Shown one piece after another: positions 16,602 to 23,355 of a stretch of DNA of 23,842 nucleotides (position 1 is its first letter; each line of letters begins with the position of its first letter). The translations under genes were made by a program, and so were the position numbers. Source of the stretch: a virus; IMG/VR virus record IMGVR_UViG_3300009091_000063, positions 1 through 23,842 of that record. The stretch is one strand, 5' to 3'. The notes beneath the pieces were generated by a model. That model searched no databases. It saw only the letters and a program-made list of their open reading frames with translations, and had not been told where the DNA came from.

Positions 16602-17072
16602 ATGAAAGAAAGTGCAAAATTTTATAATACCTTTAGAATTTATCTAAGGGATGCCAAGACAAACGAACTTGTGCAATATGAGGAAGGACAGAATTTGGTT
16701 ACTACCGCAGGTCTTCAGTGGGTATTGGATAGAATGGCCGGACCAACTGGTGAGATTTATAATGCAATGTCTTATTTAGCGGTGGGAGACAAAGTTGGTC
16801 CAACAGCTGCAGCATTAACTGATGTAGCATTGGAACAAGAATTGGCCAGAACTCCCAATACCTACTCAAGGGCTGCAACAACTGGAACATTTTCCGGATT
16901 CTTTAACGTTGCAGAAGCAAATGGTACAATAACAGAAGTAGGATTCTTTGGGGGATATACAAGTGAAACTGCAGATAGTGGTACTCTTTTCAACAGAAAA
17001 GTTCTTAGTACTCCAATAACAAAAACAGTTGACTATACATTAACTATAGATTTGGATGTTGCTGTAGCATGA
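16602..17072 (+). CDS. Tail-associated protein (possible fibre-attachment)
   Basis: 156 residues from ATG 16602; a GTG at 16593 overlapping the hub stop would add three residues, and neither start has a strong ribosome binding site. The sequence FYNTFRIYLRDAKTNELV, LVTTAGLQWVLDRMAGPTG, YLAVGDKVGPTAAALTDVAL and ITEVGFFGG resembles small phage tail proteins with an 'xxAVGxGxTxPxxxDxxLxxE' core that precede fibre genes and are thought to form the fibre or collar attachment. It is followed after seven bases by the collar paralogues. The family resemblance is from memory of the pattern, not from a search. Confidence 0.7.
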   Translation: MKESAKFYNTFRIYLRDAKTNELVQYEEGQNLVTTAGLQWVLDRMAGPTGEIYNAMSYLAVGDKVGPTAAALTDVALEQELARTPNTYSRAATTGTFSGFFNVAEANGTITEVGFFGGYTSETADSGTLFNRKVLSTPITKTVDYTLTIDLDVAVA

Positions 17073-17079
17073 GGATATA

Positions 17080-17805
17080 ATGGCACCAACAGTAGAAAGG
17101 TATCCAATCGCGGACCAAACAAATAAAGCCGCTGATTGGCATGATACAAATTATCGGCTAAGTGAGGATTATATTGCAAGTGGTTTCGCACCAACCGATA
17201 GTGGGGGATTGGTGGTCAGTATTGCAAACGGCGTCGCATACTGTAACGGGGTTAGACATAGTCTTACTGGGGGAGGTTTCTCCCTTACTATGACAGACGA
17301 TGCCACGAATTATATATTTTATGATCCAACCACATTAGATTTTCATGTAGATACCAATGATTCTAGGCCAACTAATGGTGTCAGAATTGCAGTAGTTGTA
17401 ACTGTGGCAGCTGATATCACAACATTGACAGATGTCAGAGAATTACAATTTGGCATTCCTTCAGGTCTTATAGCCATCTGGTCAGGAACTATTGCCAACA
17501 TTCCCAGCGGTTGGGTACTATGCAATGGTTCCAACGGGACTCCTGACTTAAGAGATAGAATGGTTACTGGTGTTGGAACCACATATGTAGTGGGAGATAC
17601 TGGTGGAGAAGCCACCCACACTTTAACAATTCCTGAATTACCAGCCCATACACATACATATAATAAATATACCTACACTGGTTCGGGATGGGATAATGGT
17701 AATAACTTTGAAGATGTTCTCAGTACAACTGGTTCAACTGGTGGGGGCCAATCTCACAATAACATGCCACCATATTATGCATTAGCATTTATAATGAAAC
17801 TCTAG
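17080..17805 (+). CDS. Phage tail-collar domain protein, copy 1
   Basis: 241 residues. Residues 1-125 form a conserved beta-rich N-terminal module (MAPTVERYPIAD, SGFAPTDSGGLVVSIANGVA, NYIFYDPTTLDFHVDTNDSR) that probably docks on the tail. Residues about 128-241 are a tail-collar domain: GLIAIWSGTIANIPSGWVLC, NGTPDLRDRMVTGVG, then ELPAHTHTY and the ending HNNMPPYYALAFIMKL. The HTH pair and closing PPYYAL are hallmarks of the family, whose trimers coordinate metal at fibre tips in known cases. The ribosome binding site is GAGGAT. It is the first of three tandem paralogues and probably takes part in host recognition. Confidence 0.9.
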   Translation: MAPTVERYPIADQTNKAADWHDTNYRLSEDYIASGFAPTDSGGLVVSIANGVAYCNGVRHSLTGGGFSLTMTDDATNYIFYDPTTLDFHVDTNDSRPTNGVRIAVVVTVAADITTLTDVRELQFGIPSGLIAIWSGTIANIPSGWVLCNGSNGTPDLRDRMVTGVGTTYVVGDTGGEATHTLTIPELPAHTHTYNKYTYTGSGWDNGNNFEDVLSTTGSTGGGQSHNNMPPYYALAFIMKL

Positions 17806-17814
17806 GAGATAAAA

Positions 17815-18549
17815 ATGGCACCAAGCGTAACCAAATTCCCAGTAGCAAATGAAGCTGTAGCAGCAGCTACTTGGCAATCCGTGATTAATGAAATGGGTGG
17901 AAACTTTGTATCTTCTGGATTAGCACCATCTGATGGCGGTGGACTAACACTCAACATATCCGATGGAGTGGTCTTCTGTGGTGGTATAAAACACGAATTA
18001 ACTGGAGGACCATTTGCCAATACCATGACAAATGCAACCACAAATTATGTATTCTTTGATCCAGCTACCCAGGATTTTCACATCGATACCGATAACTCAA
18101 GACCCACAAATGCAGTAAGAATAGCTACAGTAACAACTGCTGGAAGCGATATAACCAATCCGACATCATTGGATACTAGGGAAGGACAAGTTGGACTTCC
18201 TGTGGGAATTATAACTATTTGGTCGGGATCGACGGCCTCCATTCCATTTGGCTGGCAACTATGTAATGGGACAAATGGTACTCCCGATTTAAGAGACAAA
18301 TTTGTCGTAGGTGCTGGTTCAACCTATTCTGTAGGAGATACTGGTGGAGAAGCTACACATGTCTTAACCACTGCAGAAATGCCGGCACACACACATACAT
18401 ATTATCTGCATCAAGCAGCTGCCACCAACTACGCTATTTTTCAAAATAACTATGCTGAATCAAGTGCAACCACTGGTTCAACTGGTGGAGACACGGCTCA
18501 CGAAAATAGACCGCCCTATTATGCACTGGCATATATCATGAGGATGTAA
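17815..18549 (+). CDS. Phage tail-collar domain protein, copy 2
   Basis: 244 residues, closely related to copy 1 throughout (MAPSVTKFPVANEA, SGLAPSDGGGLTLNISDGVV, FFDPATQDFHIDTDNSRPTN). The collar domain has IITIWSGSTASIPFGWQLC, GTPDLRDKFVVGAG, EMPAHTHTYY and ENRPPYYALAYIMRM. The part between the HTH motif and the end (about residues 197-230), likely exposed at the tip, differs most from copy 1, as expected for a host-range segment. AGGAGATAAAA precedes the start. Confidence 0.9.
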   Translation: MAPSVTKFPVANEAVAAATWQSVINEMGGNFVSSGLAPSDGGGLTLNISDGVVFCGGIKHELTGGPFANTMTNATTNYVFFDPATQDFHIDTDNSRPTNAVRIATVTTAGSDITNPTSLDTREGQVGLPVGIITIWSGSTASIPFGWQLCNGTNGTPDLRDKFVVGAGSTYSVGDTGGEATHVLTTAEMPAHTHTYYLHQAAATNYAIFQNNYAESSATTGSTGGDTAHENRPPYYALAYIMRM

Positions 18550-18550
18550 C

Positions 18551-19312
18551 ATGACCGTACCTACAGTAAGTCAATATCCAGTTGCTGGTGGAACCAACAC
18601 CGCTGCCAATTTTAAAACAATGGTTTCGGAACATGGTGGAAACTTCGTAGCTAGTGGAATGACCTCCACAAATGGCGGGGGATTAACACTTAGTATAGCC
18701 ACGGGTGTAGTTTATATTGCAGGACTTAGATATAATCTTGGAGCATCTAGTGCTACAATGACCGATGGTAAGACAAATTATGTTTTCTTTGATGCCGCTA
18801 CAGATGATTATCATGTAGATCAAGATAATTCAGCACCCACAAATTCAGTCCGTTTGGCAACAGTAGTTGCTTCTGGGGGAGCAATCACTACTATCACGGA
18901 CAGAAGAAGCAGTTATTATATTGTACCGAGTGGTACAATTATGATTTGGTATTCAAGTACTGGAAGTATCCCATTTGGGTGGCAAATATGTGACGGTACT
19001 AACAGTACTCCTGATCTAAGAAATAGTTTTGTTATTGGGGGCAAACAGGATGATGGTGGGGTAGTCAAGACAAATGTAACTGGAAGCTTGACAGCAACCG
19101 GTGGTGCTACAACAGTAACTCTTACTGTAGATCAAATTCCAGCACATACGCATTCTGCCTACATCCATACTAGAACAGATACTGGTACCAGTATAGTCGA
19201 CTTAACAAGTACTGCTGGTTGGGCTTCATATAATACCAGTTCTACTGGTGGTGGAGGATCACATACAAATATGCCCCCCTATCATGCATTGTGTTATATA
19301 ATGAAAATTTAG
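18551..19312 (+). CDS. Phage tail-collar domain protein, copy 3
   Basis: 253 residues; the most diverged of the trio. The N-terminal module is kept (VSQYPVAGGTNTAANFKTMV, GGGLTLSIATGVVYIAG, FFDAATDDYHVDQDNSAPTN). The collar domain has TIMIWYSSTGSIPFGWQIC, STPDLRNSFVIGGKQDDGG, QIPAHTHSAY and HTNMPPYHALCYIMKI. The segment after STPDLRN carries an extra stretch (TNVTGSLTATGGATTVTLT) absent from copies 1 and 2. GAGGA in the end of copy 2 gives the ribosome binding site; the start lies one base after its stop. Three non-identical copies could give mixed fibres or a reservoir for recombination. Confidence 0.88.
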   Translation: MTVPTVSQYPVAGGTNTAANFKTMVSEHGGNFVASGMTSTNGGGLTLSIATGVVYIAGLRYNLGASSATMTDGKTNYVFFDAATDDYHVDQDNSAPTNSVRLATVVASGGAITTITDRRSSYYIVPSGTIMIWYSSTGSIPFGWQICDGTNSTPDLRNSFVIGGKQDDGGVVKTNVTGSLTATGGATTVTLTVDQIPAHTHSAYIHTRTDTGTSIVDLTSTAGWASYNTSSTGGGGSHTNMPPYHALCYIMKI

Positions 19313-19323
19313 GAGTGGGCAAT

Positions 19324-19473
19324 ATGTGCCTTAAAGATGAGATACAAAAATTAAGAAATCAAATAAAAAGGGAAGGAATTAGAAACGCGCTACAACATGA
19401 GGCAATTATAAATTTTACTGAAACATTATCAGAGGAAGATTATGGACCAAAACGAAAACACGGAAAGCATTGA
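19324..19473 (+). CDS. Small charged helical protein
   Basis: 49 residues from ATG 19324, with AGGAG at 19311-19315 fixing the start; the in-frame ATG at 19291 lies inside the collar gene. The sequence is highly charged and predicted helical (CLKDEIQKLRNQIKREGIRN) with a basic tail (KRKHGKH). It overlaps the next gene by 32 bases in another frame. The function is unknown. Its place between tail fibres and the XhlA-like gene suggests either a small tail-related protein or part of a late lysis-associated pair. Confidence 0.6.
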   Translation: MCLKDEIQKLRNQIKREGIRNALQHEAIINFTETLSEEDYGPKRKHGKH

Positions 19474-19714
19474 ATTACTGCAGAGAGATTTTGCACACTT
19501 CATGGAAATAAATGAAGTTAAACACGACCACATAATAGAAAAACTAGACGAACTTAATTCAAGAATTTTAAATAAACACGCTCAGTGTGATAAAAGATTC
19601 GTAGAAATAGAAACAGGTCAAAAAAGTTTACAGGAATGGAGAGTATATACAATAGCACTCATCTCATTCCTTGGACTGATTGTCCCTTATGTGTTACCTA
19701 AGCTGTTCCCTTAG
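19442..19714 (+). CDS. XhlA-like coiled-coil membrane protein
   Basis: 90 residues. Residues 8-65 are charged and heptad-like (IEKLDELNSRILNKHAQCDKR region), followed by one hydrophobic segment at about 69-88 (YTIALISFLGLIVPYVLPKL). A cytoplasmic coiled-coil with a C-terminal membrane anchor and this length match the haemolysin XhlA family, which acts with a holin in host lysis in some Gram-positive phages. GAGGAAGATT supplies the ribosome binding site inside the upstream gene. It is the last plus-strand gene and overlaps the minus-strand holin candidate by 17 bases at their 3' ends. The family assignment is by architecture only. Confidence 0.55.
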   Translation: MDQNENTESIELLQRDFAHFMEINEVKHDHIIEKLDELNSRILNKHAQCDKRFVEIETGQKSLQEWRVYTIALISFLGLIVPYVLPKLFP

Positions 19715-19720
19715 TTAACA
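19692..19720. terminator. Hairpin across the convergent gene ends
   Basis: 19692-19702 pairs with 19710-19720 (11 positions, one mismatch) around a 7-nt loop. The structure covers both stop codons where the plus-strand late genes meet the minus-strand operon. No U-tract follows on either strand, so factor-independent termination is doubtful; it could still slow converging transcription. Confidence 0.35.
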
Positions 19721-19931
19721 GATCGTAAACCCTGTTTAATCCCTCAACGATAGCCGAAGCTAGTATCACTGTCATTATAAGTGTTATCACGTCCATCGTG
19801 AAAAACATTGCCAGCTTCTGCCAGAAAGTTATTGGATTAAATGCTGCATGCATTGCTGGCCATACATAACTAATATATCCGATACCAGCTAATACAAGGG
19901 TAAATACTCCTTTTATATTATCTTTCGTCAT
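19698..19931 (-). CDS. Two-helix membrane protein, holin candidate
   Basis: 77 residues with two hydrophobic segments at about 8-30 (VFTLVLAGIGYISYVWPAM) and 42-65 (MFFTMDVITLIMTVILASA), a short charged N-terminus and a basic C-terminal tail. Size and two-helix topology are those of class II phage holins, which make the membrane lesion that times lysis. It is preceded by a near-perfect ribosome binding site. No endolysin is present in the window, so a lysis role remains inference; another small phage membrane protein is possible. It lies on the strand opposite the XhlA-like gene, which is odd for a holin/XhlA pair. Confidence 0.6.
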   Translation of the reverse strand: MTKDNIKGVFTLVLAGIGYISYVWPAMHAAFNPITFWQKLAMFFTMDVITLIMTVILASAIVEGLNRVYDLLTKGTA

Positions 19932-20034
19932 AAGTCACCTCCTTTTTTTTATCAAATTCTACAAACGGTATAGTGGATTCGCCGGTTTTTTTCCAGGCGG
20001 TATATTTCTGATTTATAAAATTATATATATTCAT
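19918..20034 (-). CDS. Small ORF, 38 residues
   Basis: An ATG at 20034 is preceded by AAGGAG at ten bases and opens 38 codons (MNIYNFINQKYTAWKKTGES, then TIPFVEF and a charged end). Its stop lies 14 bases inside the holin candidate gene. It fills the otherwise empty space between the endonuclease and holin candidate. No family is recognised. The good ribosome binding site and fit in the operon favour a real gene, but it could be a leader that couples translation to the downstream membrane protein. Confidence 0.45.
   Translation of the reverse strand: MNIYNFINQKYTAWKKTGESTIPFVEFDKKKEVTYDER
19935..19945 (-). promoter_or_regulatory. Near-complete Shine-Dalgarno for the holin candidate
   Basis: On the minus strand the bases read AAAGGAGGTGA, complementary to most of the 16S 3' end, with GGAGG ending six bases before the ATG at 19931. 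It is the strongest translation signal in the window and lies inside the 3' part of the upstream 38-residue ORF. Confidence 0.8.
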
Positions 20035-20038
20035 AGTT

Positions 20039-20464
20039 TCATCTCTCCTTATTCAAACGATGTATTTCTATTAGATAATTTTCTCGCTCGTTGAGTTGTT
20101 CTTGTGTTAAAGAATTTCCTTTGGGAACTTTTCTCTTTCTTAAAAATTCCAACATGATGTCACATTGTTTTCTTTTCAATTTTAAATATGTTTGTATTGA
20201 TGAAAGAAATTCCTCCATATCTGATATATTGGGTTTCCAATTATAAAGAGGATTTTTGTGTTGGGACACATCAATTGTAATACATCCCCCATATATATCT
20301 TTAAAATATTGGATTATTTCTTTATTAATACTTGATATATGTATATCTGGATAATGAATTGGGTTTATATTTCCCATATTTTTTGATGGTTTTCTTCTAT
20401 AAATAGTTATACAACCATCTGCATCCAAATATCCAGCTGTATATATCAAATCTTCTTCCATCAT
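20039..20464 (-). CDS. LAGLIDADG homing endonuclease
   Basis: 141 residues with one LAGLIDADG motif, YTAGYLDADGCITI at residues 8-21 (catalytic acid probably Asp16). The late conserved helix YLKLKRKQCDIMLEFLRKRK is typical of single-motif, homodimeric members. These enzymes cut a long DNA site and spread their own gene by repair. The start overlaps the NrdD stop as ATGA, so it is translated by coupling from nrdD. There is no sign of an intron or intein around it, so it is free-standing. Its target is probably near its own insertion point in nrdD or the flanking gene, which is inference. Confidence 0.88.
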   Translation of the reverse strand: MMEEDLIYTAGYLDADGCITIYRRKPSKNMGNINPIHYPDIHISSINKEIIQYFKDIYGGCITIDVSQHKNPLYNWKPNISDMEEFLSSIQTYLKLKRKQCDIMLEFLRKRKVPKGNSLTQEQLNERENYLIEIHRLNKER

Positions 20465-22272
20465 TCTACCACCACATTTCCATTTTCATCTAAATGGTAT
20501 GGTATATATTTTATATCGCTTGGTTTCATTTGTTTAAAAAATATCTTTTGATTAAATTCTTCCCGTTTTCCAATATTCCAACGATCAACACTTCTATAAT
20601 ACCCAACCACACGACTATAGATTTCAGCCTTGTCGCAACATGGCTTCTTTCCATAATGTTTTCCATGTACTGGACATGCACCATAAGACGGTGACCATGT
20701 AATATAAGGTAATGTTTGATGAGTACAAACCCCCCTAACCAAATCTTTAAGACCTTTTACACCAACAGCTGAATCATCTCCCATATCTATATGGAAAACA
20801 GTTCCTCCTGTATAATGACGTTGCAACTGTTCCTGATGTCGCAATGCATCTAGAATACCAATCTCTATATTGGTGGGGATTAACGATGAGCCAGTATAAT
20901 AAGGTGCTTTATCAGTACCTTGTGTAAAGATTTCGGGCAACTTTTCTGCATCCAATCTTGCCAGAGAATGCGAACATCCCTCACCAGGAGTTGCTTCAAA
21001 GTTAAAGAGATGTCCAGTTTCTTGTTGGAATTCGAGAACTCTTTGTGCAATATGTTTCAATACCTTTTCACACCAATCAACATTTGTAAGAATATCTTCT
21101 TTACAAAAGTTGACAGAACATTCATTTAGACCATTTATTCCCATGGTAAGGAAATAGGTCTTGGCAAGTTTGGCACCAACATAGGCATTGGTCATTGGGA
21201 ATAGCCCAAGTTTAGTACCCTTGTTGATACATTCCTTCTTCATCAATAGATATTCTTTCCCATCTTCCAACATCTTATCCAAGATAGCATAGAACTTCTT
21301 ATCATCACCATTGGATAAATAACCAATCCTTGGCATGTTTACTGTAAATACAGCAAGACTACCTGTATTGGCACCAAAGTTCCATATTCCTCCAGACACT
21401 CTCTGAACTTCTTTCAGGTTTAGCCTAAGTCGACAACACATCGATAGTGCATCTTCTTCGCTTATTGTTGAATTTATATAATTTGCGAAGTATGGTGTTC
21501 CCCATTTCTGGGCAAGAGTAAATATCTTATCAGCTATTTCTGAATCCCAGTCAAAGGATTTACTAATATTATAGGTCGGTAATGGGAAGGTGAACGGTTT
21601 CCCATCACCAGGACCTTCTATCATTATATCAAGGAAAGCATGGTTAATCATTTCAACTTCATCTTGGAAGTCTGCAAATGAATCACCTGTTGTTATTGGA
21701 ACTCCTCCAATAATGGGTGTCAATTCCTTATAATATTTACTGGGTTTTATCCCAAAAGTAAGGTTGATGAAAGGTGTTTGGAAACTAGGTCTCATCGGAA
21801 AAGAGAATGACCATATCATTTCCTGGACTTCTTGTTTTACCTCATCATAGGTTAGTTTATCTGCCGCCACGATGGGTGCCAGTAAAATATCAATATCTCT
21901 CCAAGCCTGGGCTCCTGCAAACTCACCCGTCATAATATACGTCATATTGACAATATGATCTAGAGCGGTAGAGAAATGCTTTGCTGGCCTGGAACTCACT
22001 CCTGAAGGGTTATATAAGCCTTTCTGAAGCAATCCTAAGGTGTCGTTACCATTACAATAACGTCCATAAGTACCTGCTTCAAGATTATGGATATGATAAC
22101 TTCCATCTATATGTTTCTTTCCAATTCTCCCATACTTAGCAAGAGCATCTTTTGCAAGGATTGTTCCCGCAATATGAGACTGTAGACCAGAAAATGATCT
22201 ATTATGGTTGGCATTACCCTTAATACGCCAAGTCTTTTCTTCTACATATTCTTTTACTAATTCTATTCCCAT
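20461..22272 (-). CDS. nrdD: Anaerobic (class III) ribonucleoside-triphosphate reductase
   Basis: 603 residues. It reduces ribonucleotides to deoxyribonucleotides with a glycyl radical, feeding phage DNA synthesis without oxygen. Visible landmarks are IHNLEAGTYGRYCNGNDTLG (Cys73), MCCRLRLNLKEV (Cys279/280), GGIWNFGANTGSLAVFTVNM, GINGLNECSVNFC, and SRVVGYYRSV with the radical Gly557. A zinc-type region holds Cys533, His536 and Cys545/546. The N-terminal ATP-cone regulatory domain of many cellular enzymes is absent; the protein begins at the catalytic domain. No intron or intein interrupts the frame. An activase (NrdG) is required and not seen, so it is beyond the right edge or supplied by the host. 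The ribosome binding site is AGGGGGA. Confidence 0.95.
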   Translation of the reverse strand: MGIELVKEYVEEKTWRIKGNANHNRSFSGLQSHIAGTILAKDALAKYGRIGKKHIDGSYHIHNLEAGTYGRYCNGNDTLGLLQKGLYNPSGVSSRPAKHFSTALDHIVNMTYIMTGEFAGAQAWRDIDILLAPIVAADKLTYDEVKQEVQEMIWSFSFPMRPSFQTPFINLTFGIKPSKYYKELTPIIGGVPITTGDSFADFQDEVEMINHAFLDIMIEGPGDGKPFTFPLPTYNISKSFDWDSEIADKIFTLAQKWGTPYFANYINSTISEEDALSMCCRLRLNLKEVQRVSGGIWNFGANTGSLAVFTVNMPRIGYLSNGDDKKFYAILDKMLEDGKEYLLMKKECINKGTKLGLFPMTNAYVGAKLAKTYFLTMGINGLNECSVNFCKEDILTNVDWCEKVLKHIAQRVLEFQQETGHLFNFEATPGEGCSHSLARLDAEKLPEIFTQGTDKAPYYTGSSLIPTNIEIGILDALRHQEQLQRHYTGGTVFHIDMGDDSAVGVKGLKDLVRGVCTHQTLPYITWSPSYGACPVHGKHYGKKPCCDKAEIYSRVVGYYRSVDRWNIGKREEFNQKIFFKQMKPSDIKYIPYHLDENGNVVVE

Positions 22273-22280
22273 GCTTCCCC

Positions 22281-22457
22281 CTATTTTTTAGCATATGTTT
22301 TAACTAAGGATCTAACCAATACTGTATCTTCTACGCTATATAAATACTCTTTTGGTACAGCATTTACAATCAATTGTCCCAACCTAAGGTCAGGATTCTG
22401 CAACCAATATTCTTCCAGCTTATGAATAATTGCTGGGATTCTATTTGGATTTCTCAT
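22281..22457 (-). CDS. Small conserved protein, 'MRxPxRI...PDLRLGQLI' type
   Basis: 58 residues from ATG 22457, with GAGGAG six bases upstream. The sequence MRNPNRIPAIIHKLEEYWLQ and NPDLRLGQLIVNAV belongs to a widespread small-protein type in phages and bacteria beginning MRDPxRIxxI and containing PDLRLGQLI; no function is known to me. The C-terminus YSVEDTVLVRSLVKTYAKK is a short helix. Its start overlaps the stop of the preceding gene (ATGA), and its stop lies eight bases before the NrdD start, so it is part of the nrdD operon. Confidence 0.75.
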   Translation of the reverse strand: MRNPNRIPAIIHKLEEYWLQNPDLRLGQLIVNAVPKEYLYSVEDTVLVRSLVKTYAKK

Positions 22458-22606
22458 AATTTCTCCTCATCATTTAAAATAAGTTCGTTTATTTGGTCAA
22501 ATCTTTCAATCGCACCATCGCCACTCTTTACAATGTCGTCTGGTTTGATTCCTAGTTTTTTCATACGGGCTCTAAAGAACCTCCAAAAACAATCATCCGA
22601 ACTCAT
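22454..22606 (-). CDS. Small hypothetical protein, 50 residues
   Basis: ATG 22606 is preceded by AGGAG. The product is 50 residues (SSDDCFWRFFRARMKKLGIK, then a charged helical half DQINELILNDEEKL). The stop overlaps the next start by ATGA, showing translational coupling. No family is recognised. Aromatic residues cluster near the N-terminus (FWRFF). Operon position suggests a minor accessory role in nucleotide metabolism or host takeover, without direct support. Confidence 0.6.
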   Translation of the reverse strand: MSSDDCFWRFFRARMKKLGIKPDDIVKSGDGAIERFDQINELILNDEEKL

Positions 22607-22614
22607 AATTTCTC

Positions 22615-23181
22615 CTAGTGTATTTTAAACACTACATCCTGTTGGGTGAGATAGCATATTAAACAATTGTCACAATTGCCACTACACTCAATAGCCGTTT
22701 TTGGTATTCGTTTATCAGTACCATCATCCAACCATGCTTTGGGTAAGGATGAATCTGGTATAGGTTGCCCGGGCCACATTGAAAACCTCAGTTTCAGATT
22801 GTCCGGTTTATCTGAATAATCCAAACCAAACATTTTAGTATTTGCCATAAACTGAGTATGGTCTAGTATTCTACACAAACTTAACATTGCATTTACATGA
22901 TCTTGGTTTAAAAAATCTCCAGCAACATGTATCCTAAAATATTTAGATTTATGTTTCTCTATATATTTTCCAATGAGTATGCTTGCTTCCCATGGATCTT
23001 TTCTAAATGCTTTGGAGTTTATTCCCCACGCATTCCTGACCCCGGGATACTGTCTATAAGCTTTCATTGCATAGCACTTATCCTTACAGTAAGAACAGTT
23101 ACCGCAATCTTTGATCGGTATTAAAGAAATGTTGGGTATCTTCCCGATCTTGGAGTTACCCGGTGATATTTTTATTTCCAT
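22615..23181 (-). CDS. GP88-like cysteine-rich protein
   Basis: 188 residues. The N-terminal part holds DCGNCSYCKDKCYAMKAY (Cys26, 29, 32, 36), then RNAWGINSKAF and YFRIHVAGDFLNQDHV, which match the phage GP88-like family: a cysteine cluster ending CYA and an RxHxxGDF strand. A second cluster, CSGNCDNCLICY (Cys166, 170, 173, 176), lies near the C-terminus. Eight clustered cysteines suggest binding of iron-sulphur or zinc. The family function is unknown. It does not have the CX3CX2C radical-SAM motif, so it is not the missing NrdD activase by sequence. The start overlaps the upstream zinc-finger gene. Confidence 0.8.
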   Translation of the reverse strand: MEIKISPGNSKIGKIPNISLIPIKDCGNCSYCKDKCYAMKAYRQYPGVRNAWGINSKAFRKDPWEASILIGKYIEKHKSKYFRIHVAGDFLNQDHVNAMLSLCRILDHTQFMANTKMFGLDYSDKPDNLKLRFSMWPGQPIPDSSLPKAWLDDGTDKRIPKTAIECSGNCDNCLICYLTQQDVVFKIH

Positions 23182-23354
23182 TTTCCTTCATCCACCATAC
23201 GTTGCACATATGCAAACACACAAGTACGATGATAGGCATCTGGATAATAAGGTTTGTCACTACCCATCAATAATACATTATCATGATCCTCGTCTGTTAA
23301 AACTTTTTTGCATATACGACATGTTCTGGATTTCTTCCATCCTTTTGGGGGCAT
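23172..23354 (-). CDS. Small CxxC...HxxC zinc-finger protein
   Basis: 60 residues from ATG 23354, one base after the upstream stop, with GGGAG seven bases before it; the in-frame ATG at 23372 is inside the upstream gene. Cys12-Arg-Ile-Cys15 and His42-Arg-Thr-Cys45 form a four-ligand zinc site. The N-terminus is basic (MPPKGWKKSRTC), the C-terminus helical (CVFAYVQRMVDEGKW). Similar small fingers bind nucleic acid or protein partners; no specific role can be read here. Confidence 0.7.
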   Translation of the reverse strand: MPPKGWKKSRTCRICKKVLTDEDHDNVLLMGSDKPYYPDAYHRTCVFAYVQRMVDEGKWK

Positions 23355-23355
23355 A

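Noticed and set aside
1-19312. Diversity-generating retroelement acting on LamG or collar genes
   Set aside because: No reverse transcriptase and no template/variable repeat pair with adenine-biased differences was seen.
19918-20040. CRISPR, tRNA or small RNA gene in the short gaps of the minus-strand operon
   Set aside because: No repeat array or cloverleaf is present; the gap is better explained by a 38-residue ORF with a ribosome binding site.
20461-22272. Group I intron or intein in nrdD
   Set aside because: The reading frame is continuous through all conserved NrdD motifs with normal spacing.
22615-23181. GP88-like protein as the missing NrdG activase
   Set aside because: Its cysteine spacing (CX2CX2CX3C) is not the CX3CX2C of radical-SAM activases, and its other motifs fit the GP88-like family.
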